Of a stretch of 64,000 nt of DNA, positions 1-10,067 are shown piece by piece (the stretch's first letter is position 1; each line of letters opens with the position of its first letter). Position numbers and translations under genes: made by a program. Under the pieces are notes generated by a model. That model searched no databases. It saw only the letters and a program-made list of their open reading frames with translations, and was not told the origin of the DNA. Source of the stretch: Lachnospiraceae bacterium (GTDB lineage: Bacteria > Bacillota > Clostridia > Lachnospirales > Lachnospiraceae); assembly GCA_024696615.1 (NCBI GenBank), contig JAILGS010000002.1, positions 33,128 to 97,127 on the forward strand, given 5' to 3'.

Positions 1-1
1 A

Positions 2-2026
2 GAATTCGAGTCCATCCTGGCAGAACTGGTGGACGAAGGAAAATTAATGATCACCAAGAAGGGCAAGTATCAAAAGAGTAATTCCTTATTACTTCGAGGT
101 ACTTTTATCAGTAATGCCAAGGGCTTTGGCTTTGTGGAAGTGGAGGGGGAAGATTCGGACTTCTTTATTTCTGAAGAGAATACCAATCAGGCCTTCCACT
201 TAGATGTGGTGGATATTCAGGCGGATCGGGGGGCTAAGCCTGGAAAACGTCGGGAAGCGAAAGTGATCCGTGTGGTGGAGCATCAGATCAAAGATCTGGT
301 GGGAACCTTTGAAAAGAGTAAGGGCTTTGGCTTTGTTATTCCGGATAATGGAAAGATTTGCGAAGACATCTTTATTCCTAAGGAAGAGTGTAAGGATGCC
401 ATGACAGGACATAAGGTGGTAGTTCATATTACCCAATATCCTACCAAGAATAAGAATCCGGAAGGTGTCATTACGGAGATTATTGGTCATATTAACGACC
501 CTGGAACGGATATCTTATCCGTGGTAAGAGCCTATGGAATTCCGGAAAGCTTCCCAGAAGAGGAGATGGCTTATCTGGAAAACATCCCGGATCATGTGCT
601 CGAAGAAGAAAAAGTGGGACGATTGGATTTAAGGGATGTATTAACGGTTACCATCGATGGAGAAGATGCCAAGGACTTGGATGATGCGATTTCCATTCGA
701 AAGAACGGGGATGGTACCTATGAACTGGGAGTTCATATTGCGGATGTGTCCCATTATGTAACGGAATATTCTCCACTGGATCAGGAAGCCCTGCATCGTG
801 GTACTTCCGTATATTTGGTGGACCGTGTGATCCCAATGTTACCTCACAAATTAAGTAATGGAATCTGCTCTTTAAATCAGGGAGAGGATCGTCTGGCTTT
901 AAGTTGTATCATGGATATTGATGCTAAGGGAAGCATTGTGGGACATAAGATTGCAGAAACCTTAATTCATGTGGACCGGAGAATGAGTTATACCAATGTA
1001 CAGAAGATTATTGGGGATCATGATCCACAGGTGTGCAAGGAATATGAAGGTTTTGTGGAGATGTTTGAATTAATGGAAGAGTTAGCGGCCAAGCTTCGTG
1101 CGAAGCGTCGGAAACGTGGTTCCATTGATTTTGATTTCCCGGAAAGCAAGATCCTTCTCGATGAGAAGGGACATCCGGTGGATGTGCATCCTTATGAGCG
1201 TAATACGGCAACAAGAATTATTGAGGATTTCATGTTAGCAGCCAATGAAACCGTGGCCGAGGATTACTTCTGGCAGGAACTTCCATTCCTATACCGTGTG
1301 CATGAAAATCCGGATCCGGAGAAGATTGAGCGCCTTGGAATCATGATCAATAATTATGGATATTCCATTCATATTTCCCAGGATGATATTCATCCGAAGG
1401 AAGTACAAAAACTTCTTGATAAGATTGCGGATACGCCGGAAGAGGCCATGATCAGCCGTCTGACCCTACGTTCCTTAAAACGGGCAAGATATGCTACGGA
1501 TTGCCTGGGACATTTTGGTCTGGCAGCCAAGTATTATTGCCACTTTACCTCCCCAATTCGTCGTTATCCGGATCTTCAGATTCACCGAATTATTAAGGAG
1601 AATCTCCATGGAAAGTTAACGGAGAAGAGAATTCATCATTATGATGAAATCCTTTTTGATGTGGCGTCTGCCACTTCCCTTACAGAGCGTCGTGCGGATG
1701 ATGCAGAGCGGGATGTGGATAAGATGAAGAAGGTGGAATATATGCAGGATCATATTGGAGAGGAGTATGAAGGTGCAATCTCCGGTATGAATAATATGGG
1801 AATCTATGTGGAATTAATGAACACCGTGGAAGGAATGGTTCGGGTGTCTTCCATGGAAGATGACCATTATGAATATGATGAACCACATTTTGCCATGGTG
1901 GGAGTTCATACGAGGAAGACCTATCGCCTTGGACAGAAAGTGAAGATTCGTGTGGAAGCGGCGGATAAATTGCTTCGCACCATTGATTTTGTATTTGTAG
2001 AAGAGGACTTAGATGAGCACGAGTAA
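2..2026 (+). CDS. rnr: Ribonuclease R, 5' end outside window (partial)
   Basis: 3'-5' exoribonuclease that degrades structured RNA and works with tmRNA/SmpB in clearing non-stop mRNA. The reading frame is open from base 2, before the GTG the ORF track calls as start (base 29), so the true start lies upstream of the window and at least 674 residues are present. Two cold-shock-like segments carry the motif KGFGFV; the RNB catalytic core shows [10 protein letters not shown], and [14 protein letters not shown] follows in the C-terminal half; an S1 domain ([17 protein letters not shown]) ends the protein. It overlaps smpB by 14 bases, the usual Firmicute rnr-smpB arrangement. Very sure of family. 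Confidence 0.96.
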   Translation, partial: EFESILAELVDEGKLMITKKGKYQKSNSLLLRGTFISNAKGFGFVEVEGEDSDFFISEENTNQAFHLDVVDIQADRGAKPGKRREAKVIRVVEHQIKDLVGTFEKSKGFGFVIPDNGKICEDIFIPKEECKDAMTGHKVVVHITQYPTKNKNPEGVITEIIGHINDPGTDILSVVRAYGIPESFPEEEMAYLENIPDHVLEEEKVGRLDLRDVLTVTIDGEDAKDLDDAISIRKNGDGTYELGVHIADVSHYVTEYSPLDQEALHRGTSVYLVDRVIPMLPHKLSNGICSLNQGEDRLALSCIMDIDAKGSIVGHKIAETLIHVDRRMSYTNVQKIIGDHDPQVCKEYEGFVEMFELMEELAAKLRAKRRKRGSIDFDFPESKILLDEKGHPVDVHPYERNTATRIIEDFMLAANETVAEDYFWQELPFLYRVHENPDPEKIERLGIMINNYGYSIHISQDDIHPKEVQKLLDKIADTPEEAMISRLTLRSLKRARYATDCLGHFGLAAKYYCHFTSPIRRYPDLQIHRIIKENLHGKLTEKRIHHYDEILFDVASATSLTERRADDAERDVDKMKKVEYMQDHIGEEYEGAISGMNNMGIYVELMNTVEGMVRVSSMEDDHYEYDEPHFAMVGVHTRKTYRLGQKVKIRVEAADKLLRTIDFVFVEEDLDEHE

Positions 2027-2480
2027 TTTTAAGCTGGTAGCCAATAACAAGAAGGCTTATTTTGATTATTTTATTGATGAAACCTATGAATGCGGCATTG
2101 AACTGGCAGGAACGGAAGTAAAGTCCGTTCGCATGGGAAAGGTTAGTGTCAAGGAAGCATTTGTACGAATTGAGAAGGGGGAAGTGTATGTGTATGGCAT
2201 GCATATTACGCCTTACGAGAAGGGAAATATTTTTAATCGGGATCCCCTTCGTCCCAAGCGCCTCCTGCTTCATAAAAGTGAAATTCATAAATTATCCGGA
2301 CAGACCACCCAAAAAGGTTTTACCATCGTTCCTTTGGAAGTTTATCTAAAGGGGGGACTGGTGAAGGTGAAGATTGGTCTTGCCCGTGGTAAGAAGAATT
2401 ATGATAAACGTGCAGATATTGCCAAGAAGGATCAGCGCCGAGAGTTGGAGCGGGATTTCAAGGTTTCTAAGATGTATTAA
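2013..2480 (+). CDS. smpB: SsrA-binding protein SmpB
   Basis: Binds the tRNA-like domain of tmRNA and takes it to stalled ribosomes for trans-translation in the cytoplasm. The 155-residue length is normal. Family motifs are visible: the N-terminal [33 protein letters not shown], the ANPYEKGN-like [11 protein letters not shown], and a basic C-terminal tail ([13 protein letters not shown]) that enters the mRNA channel. It overlaps the end of rnr by 14 bases and is convergent with ssrA, so the protein, its RNA partner and the nuclease that degrades the tagged message sit together. Confidence 0.97.
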   Translation: MSTSNFKLVANNKKAYFDYFIDETYECGIELAGTEVKSVRMGKVSVKEAFVRIEKGEVYVYGMHITPYEKGNIFNRDPLRPKRLLLHKSEIHKLSGQTTQKGFTIVPLEVYLKGGLVKVKIGLARGKKNYDKRADIAKKDQRRELERDFKVSKMY

Positions 2481-2494
2481 AGGATTCATAGAAA

Positions 2495-2533
2495 GAAAAA
2501 ATCCCGCGTGGAAATTACGCGGGATTTCTCTTT
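2495..2533. terminator. Bidirectional terminator between smpB and ssrA
   Basis: Perfect stem AAATCCCGCGT / ACGCGGGATTT with a 7-base loop, preceded by an A-run and followed by TCTCTTT. The A-run on the left reads as a U-run for - strand transcripts, so it can end both the rnr-smpB transcript and the opposing tmRNA transcript. Confidence 0.8.
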
Positions 2534-2537
2534 GGCG

Positions 2538-2874
2538 TGGACCTGAGGGGAATCGAACCCCTGTCCAAAGCACATTCCATTGTACTTCTACAAGTTTATT
2601 CTGTTCTTTGACATTCCCTCCGTGGCACGAAAGCAGACATTCTTACCACTTTAGTAGCTTCATGATACGCCCGTGGGTGCAAAGCTTAGCCCATGTCGTT
2701 TCCTACATGTTCGATGCCTGGGTTCTAAAGTGTAGGTGCTCTAGATCAGACAGCTGCCATTAGGCAGCGTATGCTAAATTATCTTCAGCGTTTATATTTA
2801 TTGTGGAATTTAACGCATCACCCTGCGACTTGCTTCTCCAACTTCCTATACCCTGTCGAAACCTGTACAAGCCC
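2538..2874 (-). ncRNA. ssrA: Transfer-messenger RNA (tmRNA)
   Basis: On the - strand the 5' end GGGCTTG pairs with the 3' CAGGTCC to make a 7-bp acceptor stem (two G-U pairs), followed by the conserved ACAGGTTTCGACAGGG. The T-arm AGGGG-TTCGATT-CCCCT precedes the 3' end. The tag reading frame is gct gaa gat aat tta gca tac gct gcc taa, giving AEDNLAYAA; the resume codon (GCT) is inferred from position relative to the conserved AAACGC before it. The terminal CCA is not encoded (the DNA continues CGCC after the discriminator A), so it must be added after processing. Ends were placed by stem pairing and are accurate to a few bases. Confidence 0.95.
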
Positions 2875-2917
2875 ATAGGATTCATGGATATGAATCAGCA
2901 CTTGAAGTGCTGAATGT

Positions 2918-2946
2918 ATTCTAACGAAAAAAAAGAAATTGTGCAA
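2918..2946 (-). promoter_or_regulatory. SigA-type promoter for tmRNA
   Basis: On the - strand TTGCAC and TAGAAT are separated by 17 bases. The predicted start is about 37 nt upstream of the mature 5' end. This leader contains a short hairpin (AGCACTT/AAGTGCT) that RNase P cleavage would remove. Confidence 0.7.
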
Positions 2947-2975
2947 GTATCCTTCTAGTTTCGGAGCGGAAAAAA

Positions 2976-2984
2976 TGCTATAAT
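2976..2984 (+). promoter_or_regulatory. Extended -10 promoter for the LysR gene
   Basis: TGCTATAAT is an extended -10 element about 44 bases before the LysR start; no good -35 is seen. It is divergent from the tmRNA promoter about 30 bases away. Confidence 0.5.
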
Positions 2985-3027
2985 CATCTCGCTATTGATT
3001 TTACCTATAACCACAGGGGGAATTCTT

Positions 3028-3939
3028 ATGACATTGAATCAATTACGTTATGCCATTACTGTGGCAGGCAGTAATTCCATGAATGAGGCTGCCAAAGCTT
3101 TATTCGTTTCCCAGCCAAGTCTTTCTGCGGCGATTCGGGAATTGGAAGAGGAAGTGGGTTGTGAAATTTTCTTTCGAACCAACCGAGGAATCTCCGTAAC
3201 ACCGGAGGGAAAGGTATTTTTAGGGTATGCCAGACAGGTGGTAGAGCAGTATGCCCTATTAGAGGACCGGTATATTAGTAAGAATAATATCCGGGGACGA
3301 TTTAGCGTATCCATGCAGCATTATACCTTTGCGGTGAATGCCTTCGTGGAATTAACCCAACAGTATGATTTAGAACAGTATGATTTTTCTGTATCGGAAA
3401 CAAAAACCAGTGAAGTGATCGATCATGTGAAGAATTTTCGAAGTGAGCTGGGAGTTTTATATCGCAGTGATTTTAACCGGGCGGTATTGGATAAGATCTT
3501 TCATGATCAGGGACTGGAATTCCTTCCATTATTTGAATGCAATATTTACGCATATCTTTGTAAGTCCCATCCTTTAGCCAAGAAAAAGAAGGTAACCCTT
3601 GAAGAATTGGCAGAATATCCTTGTCTTGCCTTTGATCAGGGGGAGAATAATTCCTTCTACTATGCGGAGGAGCCATTTAGTACCTATCCATATAAGAAGG
3701 TGATTCATGTCAGTGACCGTGCCACCATCTTAAATCTCTTTGTGGGAGTGAATGGATTTACGCTATGTTCGGGCATTATCTGTGAGGACTTAAATGGTAA
3801 GGATTACTGTGCCATTCGTGTGGATACCAAAGATCGGATGGAAATCGGAGTCATTAAGCGCAAGGATATTCCCCTTTCCACCATGGGAAGTCAGTATATT
3901 GAAGCCCTTTCCAAATACAAGGAAAAGCGCCTAAAATAG
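3028..3939 (+). CDS. LysR-family transcriptional regulator
   Basis: DNA-binding regulator, 303 residues. The N-terminal winged helix-turn-helix is clear (LRYAITVAGSNSMNEAAKAL, VSQPSLSAAIRELE, RTNRGISVTPEG), followed by a two-subdomain effector-binding region. I start at base 3028 because CAGGGGG lies 7 bases upstream and the LysR homology begins there; the ORF-track start 11 codons earlier has no ribosome site. The gene is flanked by tmRNA and a beta-propeller gene, neither of which reveals an effector. LysR proteins often control a neighbour, so the downstream lactonase-like gene is a possible target, but this is inference. Confidence 0.9.
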   Translation: MTLNQLRYAITVAGSNSMNEAAKALFVSQPSLSAAIRELEEEVGCEIFFRTNRGISVTPEGKVFLGYARQVVEQYALLEDRYISKNNIRGRFSVSMQHYTFAVNAFVELTQQYDLEQYDFSVSETKTSEVIDHVKNFRSELGVLYRSDFNRAVLDKIFHDQGLEFLPLFECNIYAYLCKSHPLAKKKKVTLEELAEYPCLAFDQGENNSFYYAEEPFSTYPYKKVIHVSDRATILNLFVGVNGFTLCSGIICEDLNGKDYCAIRVDTKDRMEIGVIKRKDIPLSTMGSQYIEALSKYKEKRLK

Positions 3940-3973
3940 GCATATGGGGTTTGATAAAACTTTCACTAATATA

Positions 3974-4002
3974 TTGAATTTGCAGAGGCAAAATAGTAAA
4001 AT
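3974..4002 (+). promoter_or_regulatory. Promoter for the lactonase-like gene
   Basis: TTGAAT, 17-base spacer, TAAAAT, ending about 70 bases before the start codon at 4075. Reasonable SigA-type match; untested. Confidence 0.45.
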
Positions 4003-4074
4003 ATATGCGTTATCAAAGGGGTTTTCGCCAGTGGGAACAATGGATGAAAAGCCCGGGATGGGAGGATGTGCACC

Positions 4075-5133
4075 ATGGGAAATGAACGTTATGTGGCTTA
4101 TGTAAGCAGTTATACCAATAATAGCAAATCGAATGGCGAAGGAATTCATATCTATGATATGGATGTGGAAAAGGGCCGTGTGGAACTTCGCAGTGCGGTG
4201 AAGATTAATAATTCATCCTATGTGATCTTGTCAGCCAAGGGTAATTACCTGTATTCCATCTGTGATGAGGGTGTTATCAGCTATGATATTGATGGGGATG
4301 GCAATCTGATTTTTAAGAATTTGGCTTCCATTAATGGCATGCGAGGGTGTCATCTGTCCACCAATCGGGATAATACCTACCTTTTCGTATCTGGCTATCA
4401 TGACGGAAAGCTGACGGTGCTTCGAATTAACGAAGATGGCTCCGTGGGAGAGATTACGGATGAAATCTTCCATGCGGGTACGGGTAGTATTGCGGATCGT
4501 TCCTTCCGTCCCCATATTTCCTGTGCGGTACTGACTCCGGATGAGAAGTATCTGTGCGTATGTGACCAGGGAATTGATCTTGTGAAGGTCTATAGTTTTA
4601 ATAAGAACAGTGGAAAGCTTCGGTTAGAGGATATTGTCAGAGTGCCACTTGAGTCCGCTCCAAGATCCATGGTTTTTTCTCAGGATGGAAAATATGCCTA
4701 CATATTATGTGAATTAAAGAATTGTATTAATGTATATCATTATGATCCGGAAGCGAAAGAGACTTTTGAATTTATTCAGAATATCTTTACGGTACGAAAG
4801 AAGCATCAGCAGAATACGGCAGCTGCTTCCTTCCGCTTCTCCTTAAATTACAATCATCTGTTTTGTACCAATTCCGGGGATGATACCCTCACCATCTATA
4901 ATGTGGATAAGAAGACGGGGCTTCTTACCATGAATTCCTCTCTGCCGATCAGTGGGGATTTTCCTAAGGATGTGTGTGTCTTCCCAGATGGTAAGCATGT
5001 GATTTCCGTGAATCTGGAGAGTAATTCTTTAACAACTTTCTCCATTAATTACGCGAAGGGATTGATTGTGATGAATGGAAAGGAACAGCATATTATTCAG
5101 CCGAATAATATGATCATCAAAAAATTAGAATAA
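4075..5133 (+). CDS. Lactonase-family beta-propeller protein
   Basis: A 352-residue protein of the seven-bladed beta-propeller lactonase family (6-phosphogluconolactonase/3-carboxymuconate cyclase type). Seen: the N-terminal YVSSYTNN, repeated blades with patterns such as GCHLSTNRDNTYLFVSGYH, RPHISCAVLTPDEKYLCVCD and PRSMVFSQDGKYAYILCE, and the late DFPKDVCVFPDGKHVISVN. No signal peptide is visible. I use the ATG at 4075 because GGAGG (4061-4065) is 9 bases upstream; the ATG at 4066 touches that site. Many family members have no proven lactonase activity, so the substrate is left open. It ends 22 bases before mgtE. Confidence 0.82.
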   Translation: MGNERYVAYVSSYTNNSKSNGEGIHIYDMDVEKGRVELRSAVKINNSSYVILSAKGNYLYSICDEGVISYDIDGDGNLIFKNLASINGMRGCHLSTNRDNTYLFVSGYHDGKLTVLRINEDGSVGEITDEIFHAGTGSIADRSFRPHISCAVLTPDEKYLCVCDQGIDLVKVYSFNKNSGKLRLEDIVRVPLESAPRSMVFSQDGKYAYILCELKNCINVYHYDPEAKETFEFIQNIFTVRKKHQQNTAAASFRFSLNYNHLFCTNSGDDTLTIYNVDKKTGLLTMNSSLPISGDFPKDVCVFPDGKHVISVNLESNSLTTFSINYAKGLIVMNGKEQHIIQPNNMIIKKLE

Positions 5134-5155
5134 TAGAATAAGATCCGAGGTGAGT

Positions 5156-6493
5156 ATGGAACACTTAAGAGAACTGATTGAGAATAAAAAATATGCGGAT
5201 TTCCGGAAGGAAATCGTTGATTATAATGTACAGGATGTGGCGGATTTTATTGAAGAATATGAGAAGGAGGTACGGAATAAATTATTTCGTATGCTTCCTA
5301 AGTCCCTGGCGGCGGACGTATTCTCCTATGTGGATCCGGAGGTACAGCAGGAAATGCTTTCTTCCATGTCCGAAATTGAAGCAGGTCATCTGATTGATAA
5401 TCTGTTTGCGGATGATGCTACGGACCTTCTGGAAGAGATGCCGGCGGGGGTGGTAAAACGCTTGCTTGCTCAGGCAAGTCCTCAGACGAGAAAAAATATT
5501 AATCATCTGTTAAATTATCCGGAGGATTCCGCAGGCTCCTTAATGACGGTGGAGTTTGTGGATTTAAAGGAAAATCTTACGGTGGCACAGGCCATTGACC
5601 GAATCCGAAAGATTGGAATTGATAAAGAGACCATTAATGTCTGTTATGTCCTGGATGCTAACCGGGTTTTAATTGGTACGGTTGCTTTAAGGTATCTTCT
5701 TCTTTGTGAGCCGGAAGATGTGATTGGGAATATCATGCATGAGAATGTGATTACCATTCACACGTTAGATGACCAGGAAGAAGTTGCCAAAACCTTCCAG
5801 AAATACGACTTTACCGCCATGCCCGTAGTGGATAGCGAAGATCGTCTGGTGGGTATTATTACCGTGGATGATGTTGTGGATATTATGGAGCAGGAGGCCA
5901 CCGAGGATATCGAAATGATGGCGGCGATTACGCCTACGGATAAGCCATATATGCGTACCTCGGTATGGGAAACCTATAAGAAGCGTATCCCTTGGTTGCT
6001 GCTGTTAATGATTTCTGCCACATTTACAGGAAGGATCATTCAAAATTATGAAGAGGCCATTGCGGGAGCGGGGTATTTAGTACTGACGGCATTTATCCCC
6101 ATGTTAATGGATACCGGCGGTAACTGCGGTAGTCAGGCATCCGTATCGGTTATTCGTAGTCTCTCCTTAGATGAGATTGAATTTAAAGATTTATTCAAGG
6201 TTATCTTTAAGGAGATCCGGGTAGCCCTCCTATGTGGACTCACCCTGGCAGCAGCGAATTTCTTAAAATTACTGTTATTAGATCAGGTGAGTTTTTCCGT
6301 GGCAAGCGTAGTATGTATTACTTTATTAGTTACGGTATTTGTGGCGAAGATTGTGGGCTCAAGCCTTCCGCTACTTGCCAAAAAGGTGGGATTTGACCCT
6401 GCAGTCATGGCGAGTCCTTTTATTACAACAATAGTTGACGCATTGTCTTTAATGATTTATTTTAGTATAGCAACCGAATTACTGGGATTATAG
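5156..6493 (+). CDS. mgtE: Magnesium transporter MgtE
   Basis: Inner-membrane Mg2+ channel/transporter with cytosolic gating domains. Order seen in 445 residues: MgtE_N superhelical domain (about 1-125, with [19 protein letters not shown]), two CBS domains (about 130-255, [17 protein letters not shown] and [20 protein letters not shown]), and a C-terminal membrane domain of about five helices containing the signature [20 protein letters not shown]. The ATG at 5156 is preferred over the GTG at 5150, which overlaps the ribosome site CCGAGG. No M-box riboswitch is present in the short gap before it. Confident. Confidence 0.94.
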   Translation: MEHLRELIENKKYADFRKEIVDYNVQDVADFIEEYEKEVRNKLFRMLPKSLAADVFSYVDPEVQQEMLSSMSEIEAGHLIDNLFADDATDLLEEMPAGVVKRLLAQASPQTRKNINHLLNYPEDSAGSLMTVEFVDLKENLTVAQAIDRIRKIGIDKETINVCYVLDANRVLIGTVALRYLLLCEPEDVIGNIMHENVITIHTLDDQEEVAKTFQKYDFTAMPVVDSEDRLVGIITVDDVVDIMEQEATEDIEMMAAITPTDKPYMRTSVWETYKKRIPWLLLLMISATFTGRIIQNYEEAIAGAGYLVLTAFIPMLMDTGGNCGSQASVSVIRSLSLDEIEFKDLFKVIFKEIRVALLCGLTLAAANFLKLLLLDQVSFSVASVVCITLLVTVFVAKIVGSSLPLLAKKVGFDPAVMASPFITTIVDALSLMIYFSIATELLGL

Positions 6494-6530
6494 ATCTTTG
6501 GAATTGGGTGAAATTTATAAGAAAGGGTCC

Positions 6531-6548
6531 ATGGGCGGCTGCGCCCAT
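6531..6548 (+). other. Stem-loop at the gltX translation start region
   Basis: ATGGGCG-GCTG-CGCCCAT is a perfect 7-bp hairpin in the leader/start region of gltX. It buries an in-frame ATG (6531) and lies just before two other in-frame ATGs (6549, 6564). It may affect which start is used or the rate of initiation; this is inference. Confidence 0.4.
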
Positions 6549-6563
6549 ATGGAAGATAAGAAG

Positions 6564-8048
6564 ATGAGTAAGGTTAGAACAAGATTTGCACCAAGTCCTA
6601 CAGGCAGAATGCATGTGGGAAATTTAAGAACTGCATTATATGCATATCTGATTGCTAAGCATGAGGATGGAGATTTCCTCCTTCGTATTGAGGATACGGA
6701 TCAGGAACGTCTGGTGGAAGGTGCTGTGGATATTATCTATCGTACCATGGAGAAGACCGGTTTAAAGCATGATGAGGGTCCGGATTGTCCTGGCGATTGT
6801 GGCCCATATGTACAGAGCGAGCGTGTGAATGCTGGAATTTATCGCAAGTATGCACAGATGTTAATTGATAAGGGGGAGGCATATTATTGCTTCTGTGACA
6901 AGGAGCGTTTGGCTTCCTTAACGACCACCGTTGCCGGGGAAGATGAGGAAGAGGGCGAGTCCAAGCAGATTACTGTATATGATAAGCATTGTCTTTCCTT
7001 ATCCAAGGAAGAAGTGGAAGCAAATCTTGCAGCTGGAAAGCCTTATGTGATCCGTCAGAATAATCCTACGGAAGGAACAACCACCTTCCATGATGAATTA
7101 TATGGAGATATCTCCGTGGATAATTCAGAGCTTGATGATATGATCTTAATTAAGTCCGATGGCTTCCCAACTTATAACTTTGCCAATGTGGTGGACGATC
7201 ATCTCATGGGAATTACCCATGTGGTTCGTGGTAATGAGTATCTTTCTTCTTCTCCAAAGTACAACCGTCTTTATGAGGCTTTTGGATGGGAAGTGCCTAA
7301 GTATATTCACTGTCCATTAATTACCAATGAGGAGCATAAGAAGCTTTCTAAGAGAAGTGGACATTCCTCCTATGAGGATTTATTGGAGCAGGGATTTGTA
7401 TCCGAGGCCATTGTGAATTATGTGGCTTTATGCGGATGGAGTCCGGATTCCAATGAGGAGATCTTCTCTTTAGAGGAATTATGCAAGGAATTTGATTTCC
7501 ATCGAATTGGTAAGAGCCCTGCCGTCTTTGATATGGCAAAGCTTCGCTGGATGAATGGAGAATATATTAAGGCCATGGATAATGAGAAGTACTATGCGAT
7601 GGCTCTTCCATACATTCAGGAAGTGGTTCATAAGGATTATGATTTAAAGAAGATTGCGGATCTGGTAAAGACCCGTATTGAAGTATTCCCAGATATTAAG
7701 GAGCATATTGATTTCTTCGAAGAACTTCCAGAGTATGATATTGCTATGTATACTCATAAGAAGATGAAGACCAATACGGAGATTTCCCTGGAGTCCTTAC
7801 AGGGCGTGCTTCCATTGTTAGAGAACTGGAATGATTATTCCATGAATAGCCTGCATGACTTAGTCATGGGTTATATTGAAGGCGTGGGTGTGAAGAATGG
7901 TACCGTTCTTTGGCCACTTCGTACCGCCGTTTCCGGAAAGCAGATGACTCCTGGTGGAGCCTTCGAAATTATGGAGATCCTTGGAAAGGACGAATCTCTT
8001 CGTCGAATCCGTAAGGGTATCGAATTATTACAGGCAGCTTTAGCATAA
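6564..8048 (+). CDS. gltX: Glutamyl-tRNA synthetase
   Basis: Class I aminoacyl-tRNA synthetase charging tRNA-Glu. The HIGH-like motif is [11 protein letters not shown] near the N-terminus, a Cys-containing insertion follows ([10 protein letters not shown]), and the KMSKS-like motif is KKLSKRSG. The C-terminal anticodon-binding domain is complete. The ORF is open 22 codons upstream; I choose the ATG at 6564 because family homology begins at [11 protein letters not shown], 494 residues matches the family, and GGAAG lies 8 bases upstream. Starts at 6531 or 6549 are possible. No T-box leader was found. A strong terminator follows. Confidence 0.95.
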   Translation: MSKVRTRFAPSPTGRMHVGNLRTALYAYLIAKHEDGDFLLRIEDTDQERLVEGAVDIIYRTMEKTGLKHDEGPDCPGDCGPYVQSERVNAGIYRKYAQMLIDKGEAYYCFCDKERLASLTTTVAGEDEEEGESKQITVYDKHCLSLSKEEVEANLAAGKPYVIRQNNPTEGTTTFHDELYGDISVDNSELDDMILIKSDGFPTYNFANVVDDHLMGITHVVRGNEYLSSSPKYNRLYEAFGWEVPKYIHCPLITNEEHKKLSKRSGHSSYEDLLEQGFVSEAIVNYVALCGWSPDSNEEIFSLEELCKEFDFHRIGKSPAVFDMAKLRWMNGEYIKAMDNEKYYAMALPYIQEVVHKDYDLKKIADLVKTRIEVFPDIKEHIDFFEELPEYDIAMYTHKKMKTNTEISLESLQGVLPLLENWNDYSMNSLHDLVMGYIEGVGVKNGTVLWPLRTAVSGKQMTPGGAFEIMEILGKDESLRRIRKGIELLQAALA

Positions 8049-8067
8049 ATGTGTTACAACTTATTGA

Positions 8068-8103
8068 CAGTAAGGAAGGGCGACCTTCCTTACTGGTTTT
8101 TTT
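8068..8103 (+). terminator. Terminator after gltX
   Basis: CAGTAAGGAAGG-GCGA-CCTTCCTTACTG, a 12-bp perfect stem with a tetraloop, followed by GTTTTTTT. Strong intrinsic terminator. Confidence 0.93.
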
Positions 8104-8134
8104 ACTCTTTTCATCGATCATATAAGGAAAACGA

Positions 8135-9976
8135 ATGAAGTTCAACGAATCTCAGTTGACTGCAATTTCTCACCGGAATGGTCCAGCACTTGTTCTTGCG
8201 GGGCCTGGCTCCGGCAAGACTGCAGTTGTCACCCATCGAGTGAAAGCTCTTATTACCGAGCAGAATGTCAATCCCGGAAATATTCTTGTGATCACCTTTA
8301 CTAAGGCAGCAGCCAAGGAAATGAAGGAACGATTTTTAAAATTGATGCAGGGCAGTGGCCAGGGCGTGATGTTTGGTACATTTCACGGCGTCTTTTTTAC
8401 GATTCTTCGCCATGCCTATCATTACAATGCGGAAAATATTATTCGGGAAGAAGAACAACTGAATATTTTACGACGAATCATTAGCCGGCTGGGAATGGAA
8501 TATGATAATGAGAAGGATTTTTTAACCAATATCCTTGCAGAAATCAGTAGCTGTAAGGGGGAGGGAATGAATCTTTCCAATTATTATGCCACCAATTGTG
8601 CCAGTGAAGCCTTTCGTTCCATCTATCGGGAATATGACCTTGCACTGCGCAGGATGCGAAAGATTGACTTTGACGATATGATTCTCTACACCTACGAACT
8701 GTTAAAGGAGCGAAAGGATCTGCGCAAAGCCTGGCAGGAGAAGTTTCGCTATATTCTTATTGATGAATTCCAGGATATTAATCATATGCAATATGAGGTG
8801 GTAAAGCTCCTTCTTGGTAAGGAGGAGAATTTATTCGTGGTGGGGGATGATGACCAGAGTATCTACTCCTTCCGTGGGGCAAGACCGGAGATTATGTTAA
8901 ATTACCGGAAGGATTTTCCAAAAGCCAGGGTGATTTCCCTTACGGTAAATTACCGCTGTCCACAGCGGGTGGTAAAAGAAGCAGGAGCCTTGATTGCCCA
9001 CAATGAGAAGCGTTATGCCAAGAAGATTACCGCCCATCGAACAGAGGATGCGCCTGTAATCTGGCGAAGGTTTACGGATGTGCATGAAGAAGCCATGGAT
9101 TTTATTGAGCATGTACGATTGCATCATAAAGAAGGTGGCTCCTACAATGATTTCGCCCTGTTAACCCGCACCAATGATGGGGCCAGATATTATTTGGAAA
9201 AGATGATGGAATATAATATTCCCTTTCGGGCCAAGGATACCATTCCAAGTATTTATAATCATTGGATTGCCAAAAATATCATGGCCTATATTAATCTCGC
9301 CCTTGGAAATCGGGATCGGAATGTATTCTTACAGATTATGAATAAACCAAAGCGCTATATCGGTCGAGATGTGTTAATGAGTCCCCTGGTGGATTTTGAT
9401 GAGATCCGGGAAGCCTATCGCAATGATCGGGCCTGGATGTTGGAGCGGATTGACCGGTTCGAAGATGACCTTACGATTTTATCCCGCTTAAATCCCTATG
9501 CAGGAATTAATTATATTCGTCGGGGCATTGGATATGATGAGTATTTGGAAGAATATGCCAGGGAGATGAATTTAAATCCGGAGGAACTCTTCTTAGTATT
9601 GAATGAATTACAGGAGTCCGCCCGGGAATTTAATGATTATCGCCAATGGTTCCAACATATTGAAGCTTATGAGGAAACCATTCAGAAAAAGAATGCTAAA
9701 GGTGGAGAGGTCTTAGAAGAGGCGGTGAATGTGGTTACCATGCATGGGGCCAAAGGCTTAGAATTCCCACTGGTGTATATCTTAGATGCCAATGAGGATG
9801 TGATTCCTTATCGGAAGGCCATCTTAAATGATGAGGTGGAAGAGGAGCGGCGGATGTTTTATGTGGCCATGACCAGAACCACGAAGGAATTACATATTAG
9901 CTGTGTTCGTACTAGATTTAATAAGGCCATGGAGCCTTCCAGATTTATTGAAGAAGCCAGGGGAACGGCCCTTTAG
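8135..9976 (+). CDS. UvrD/PcrA-like superfamily 1 DNA helicase, short form
   Basis: ATP-dependent 3'-5' DNA helicase, 613 residues. SF1 motifs appear in order: Q-motif FNESQLTAIS, Walker A GPGSGKT, motif Ic GTFHGVF, Walker B IDEFQDIN, motif III DDDQSIYSFRGA, motif IV LTVNYRCP, motif V TMHGAKGLEF and motif VI EERRMFYVAMTRT. It is shorter than typical PcrA (about 720-750 residues): the protein stops about 30 residues after motif VI, so the C-terminal Tudor-like domain that contacts RNA polymerase is absent. It stands alone between terminators. A second full-length PcrA may exist elsewhere; this one could be a repair accessory helicase. Confidence 0.88.
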   Translation: MKFNESQLTAISHRNGPALVLAGPGSGKTAVVTHRVKALITEQNVNPGNILVITFTKAAAKEMKERFLKLMQGSGQGVMFGTFHGVFFTILRHAYHYNAENIIREEEQLNILRRIISRLGMEYDNEKDFLTNILAEISSCKGEGMNLSNYYATNCASEAFRSIYREYDLALRRMRKIDFDDMILYTYELLKERKDLRKAWQEKFRYILIDEFQDINHMQYEVVKLLLGKEENLFVVGDDDQSIYSFRGARPEIMLNYRKDFPKARVISLTVNYRCPQRVVKEAGALIAHNEKRYAKKITAHRTEDAPVIWRRFTDVHEEAMDFIEHVRLHHKEGGSYNDFALLTRTNDGARYYLEKMMEYNIPFRAKDTIPSIYNHWIAKNIMAYINLALGNRDRNVFLQIMNKPKRYIGRDVLMSPLVDFDEIREAYRNDRAWMLERIDRFEDDLTILSRLNPYAGINYIRRGIGYDEYLEEYAREMNLNPEELFLVLNELQESAREFNDYRQWFQHIEAYEETIQKKNAKGGEVLEEAVNVVTMHGAKGLEFPLVYILDANEDVIPYRKAILNDEVEEERRMFYVAMTRTTKELHISCVRTRFNKAMEPSRFIEEARGTAL

Positions 9977-10009
9977 AAGCGTAGAAAACATCATATTCCA
10001 GATCAACAT

Positions 10010-10067
10010 AAAAAAATCCCCGGGGAATCAAGCGGTATTCATCCGCTTCCTTCCTCGGGGGTTCTTT
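10010..10067. terminator. Convergent terminator, helicase gene and DUF1292 gene
   Basis: Two-part hairpin: outer ATCCCCGGGGAA / TTCCTCGGGGGT (with wobble pairs) and inner AAGCGG / CCGCTT, flanked by AAAAAA on the left and TTCTTTTATT on the right. It can end transcripts from both sides. Confidence 0.7.

Noticed and set aside
1680-2288. 202-residue - strand ORF over rnr/smpB
   Set aside because: Shadow of two clear coding genes; composition is not protein-like.
2374-2763. 129-residue + strand ORF
   Set aside because: It lies across the smpB end and the tmRNA gene; the sequence is explained by the RNA on the other strand.
5134-5155. M-box (Mg2+) riboswitch before mgtE
   Set aside because: The gap to the previous gene is only about 20 bases.
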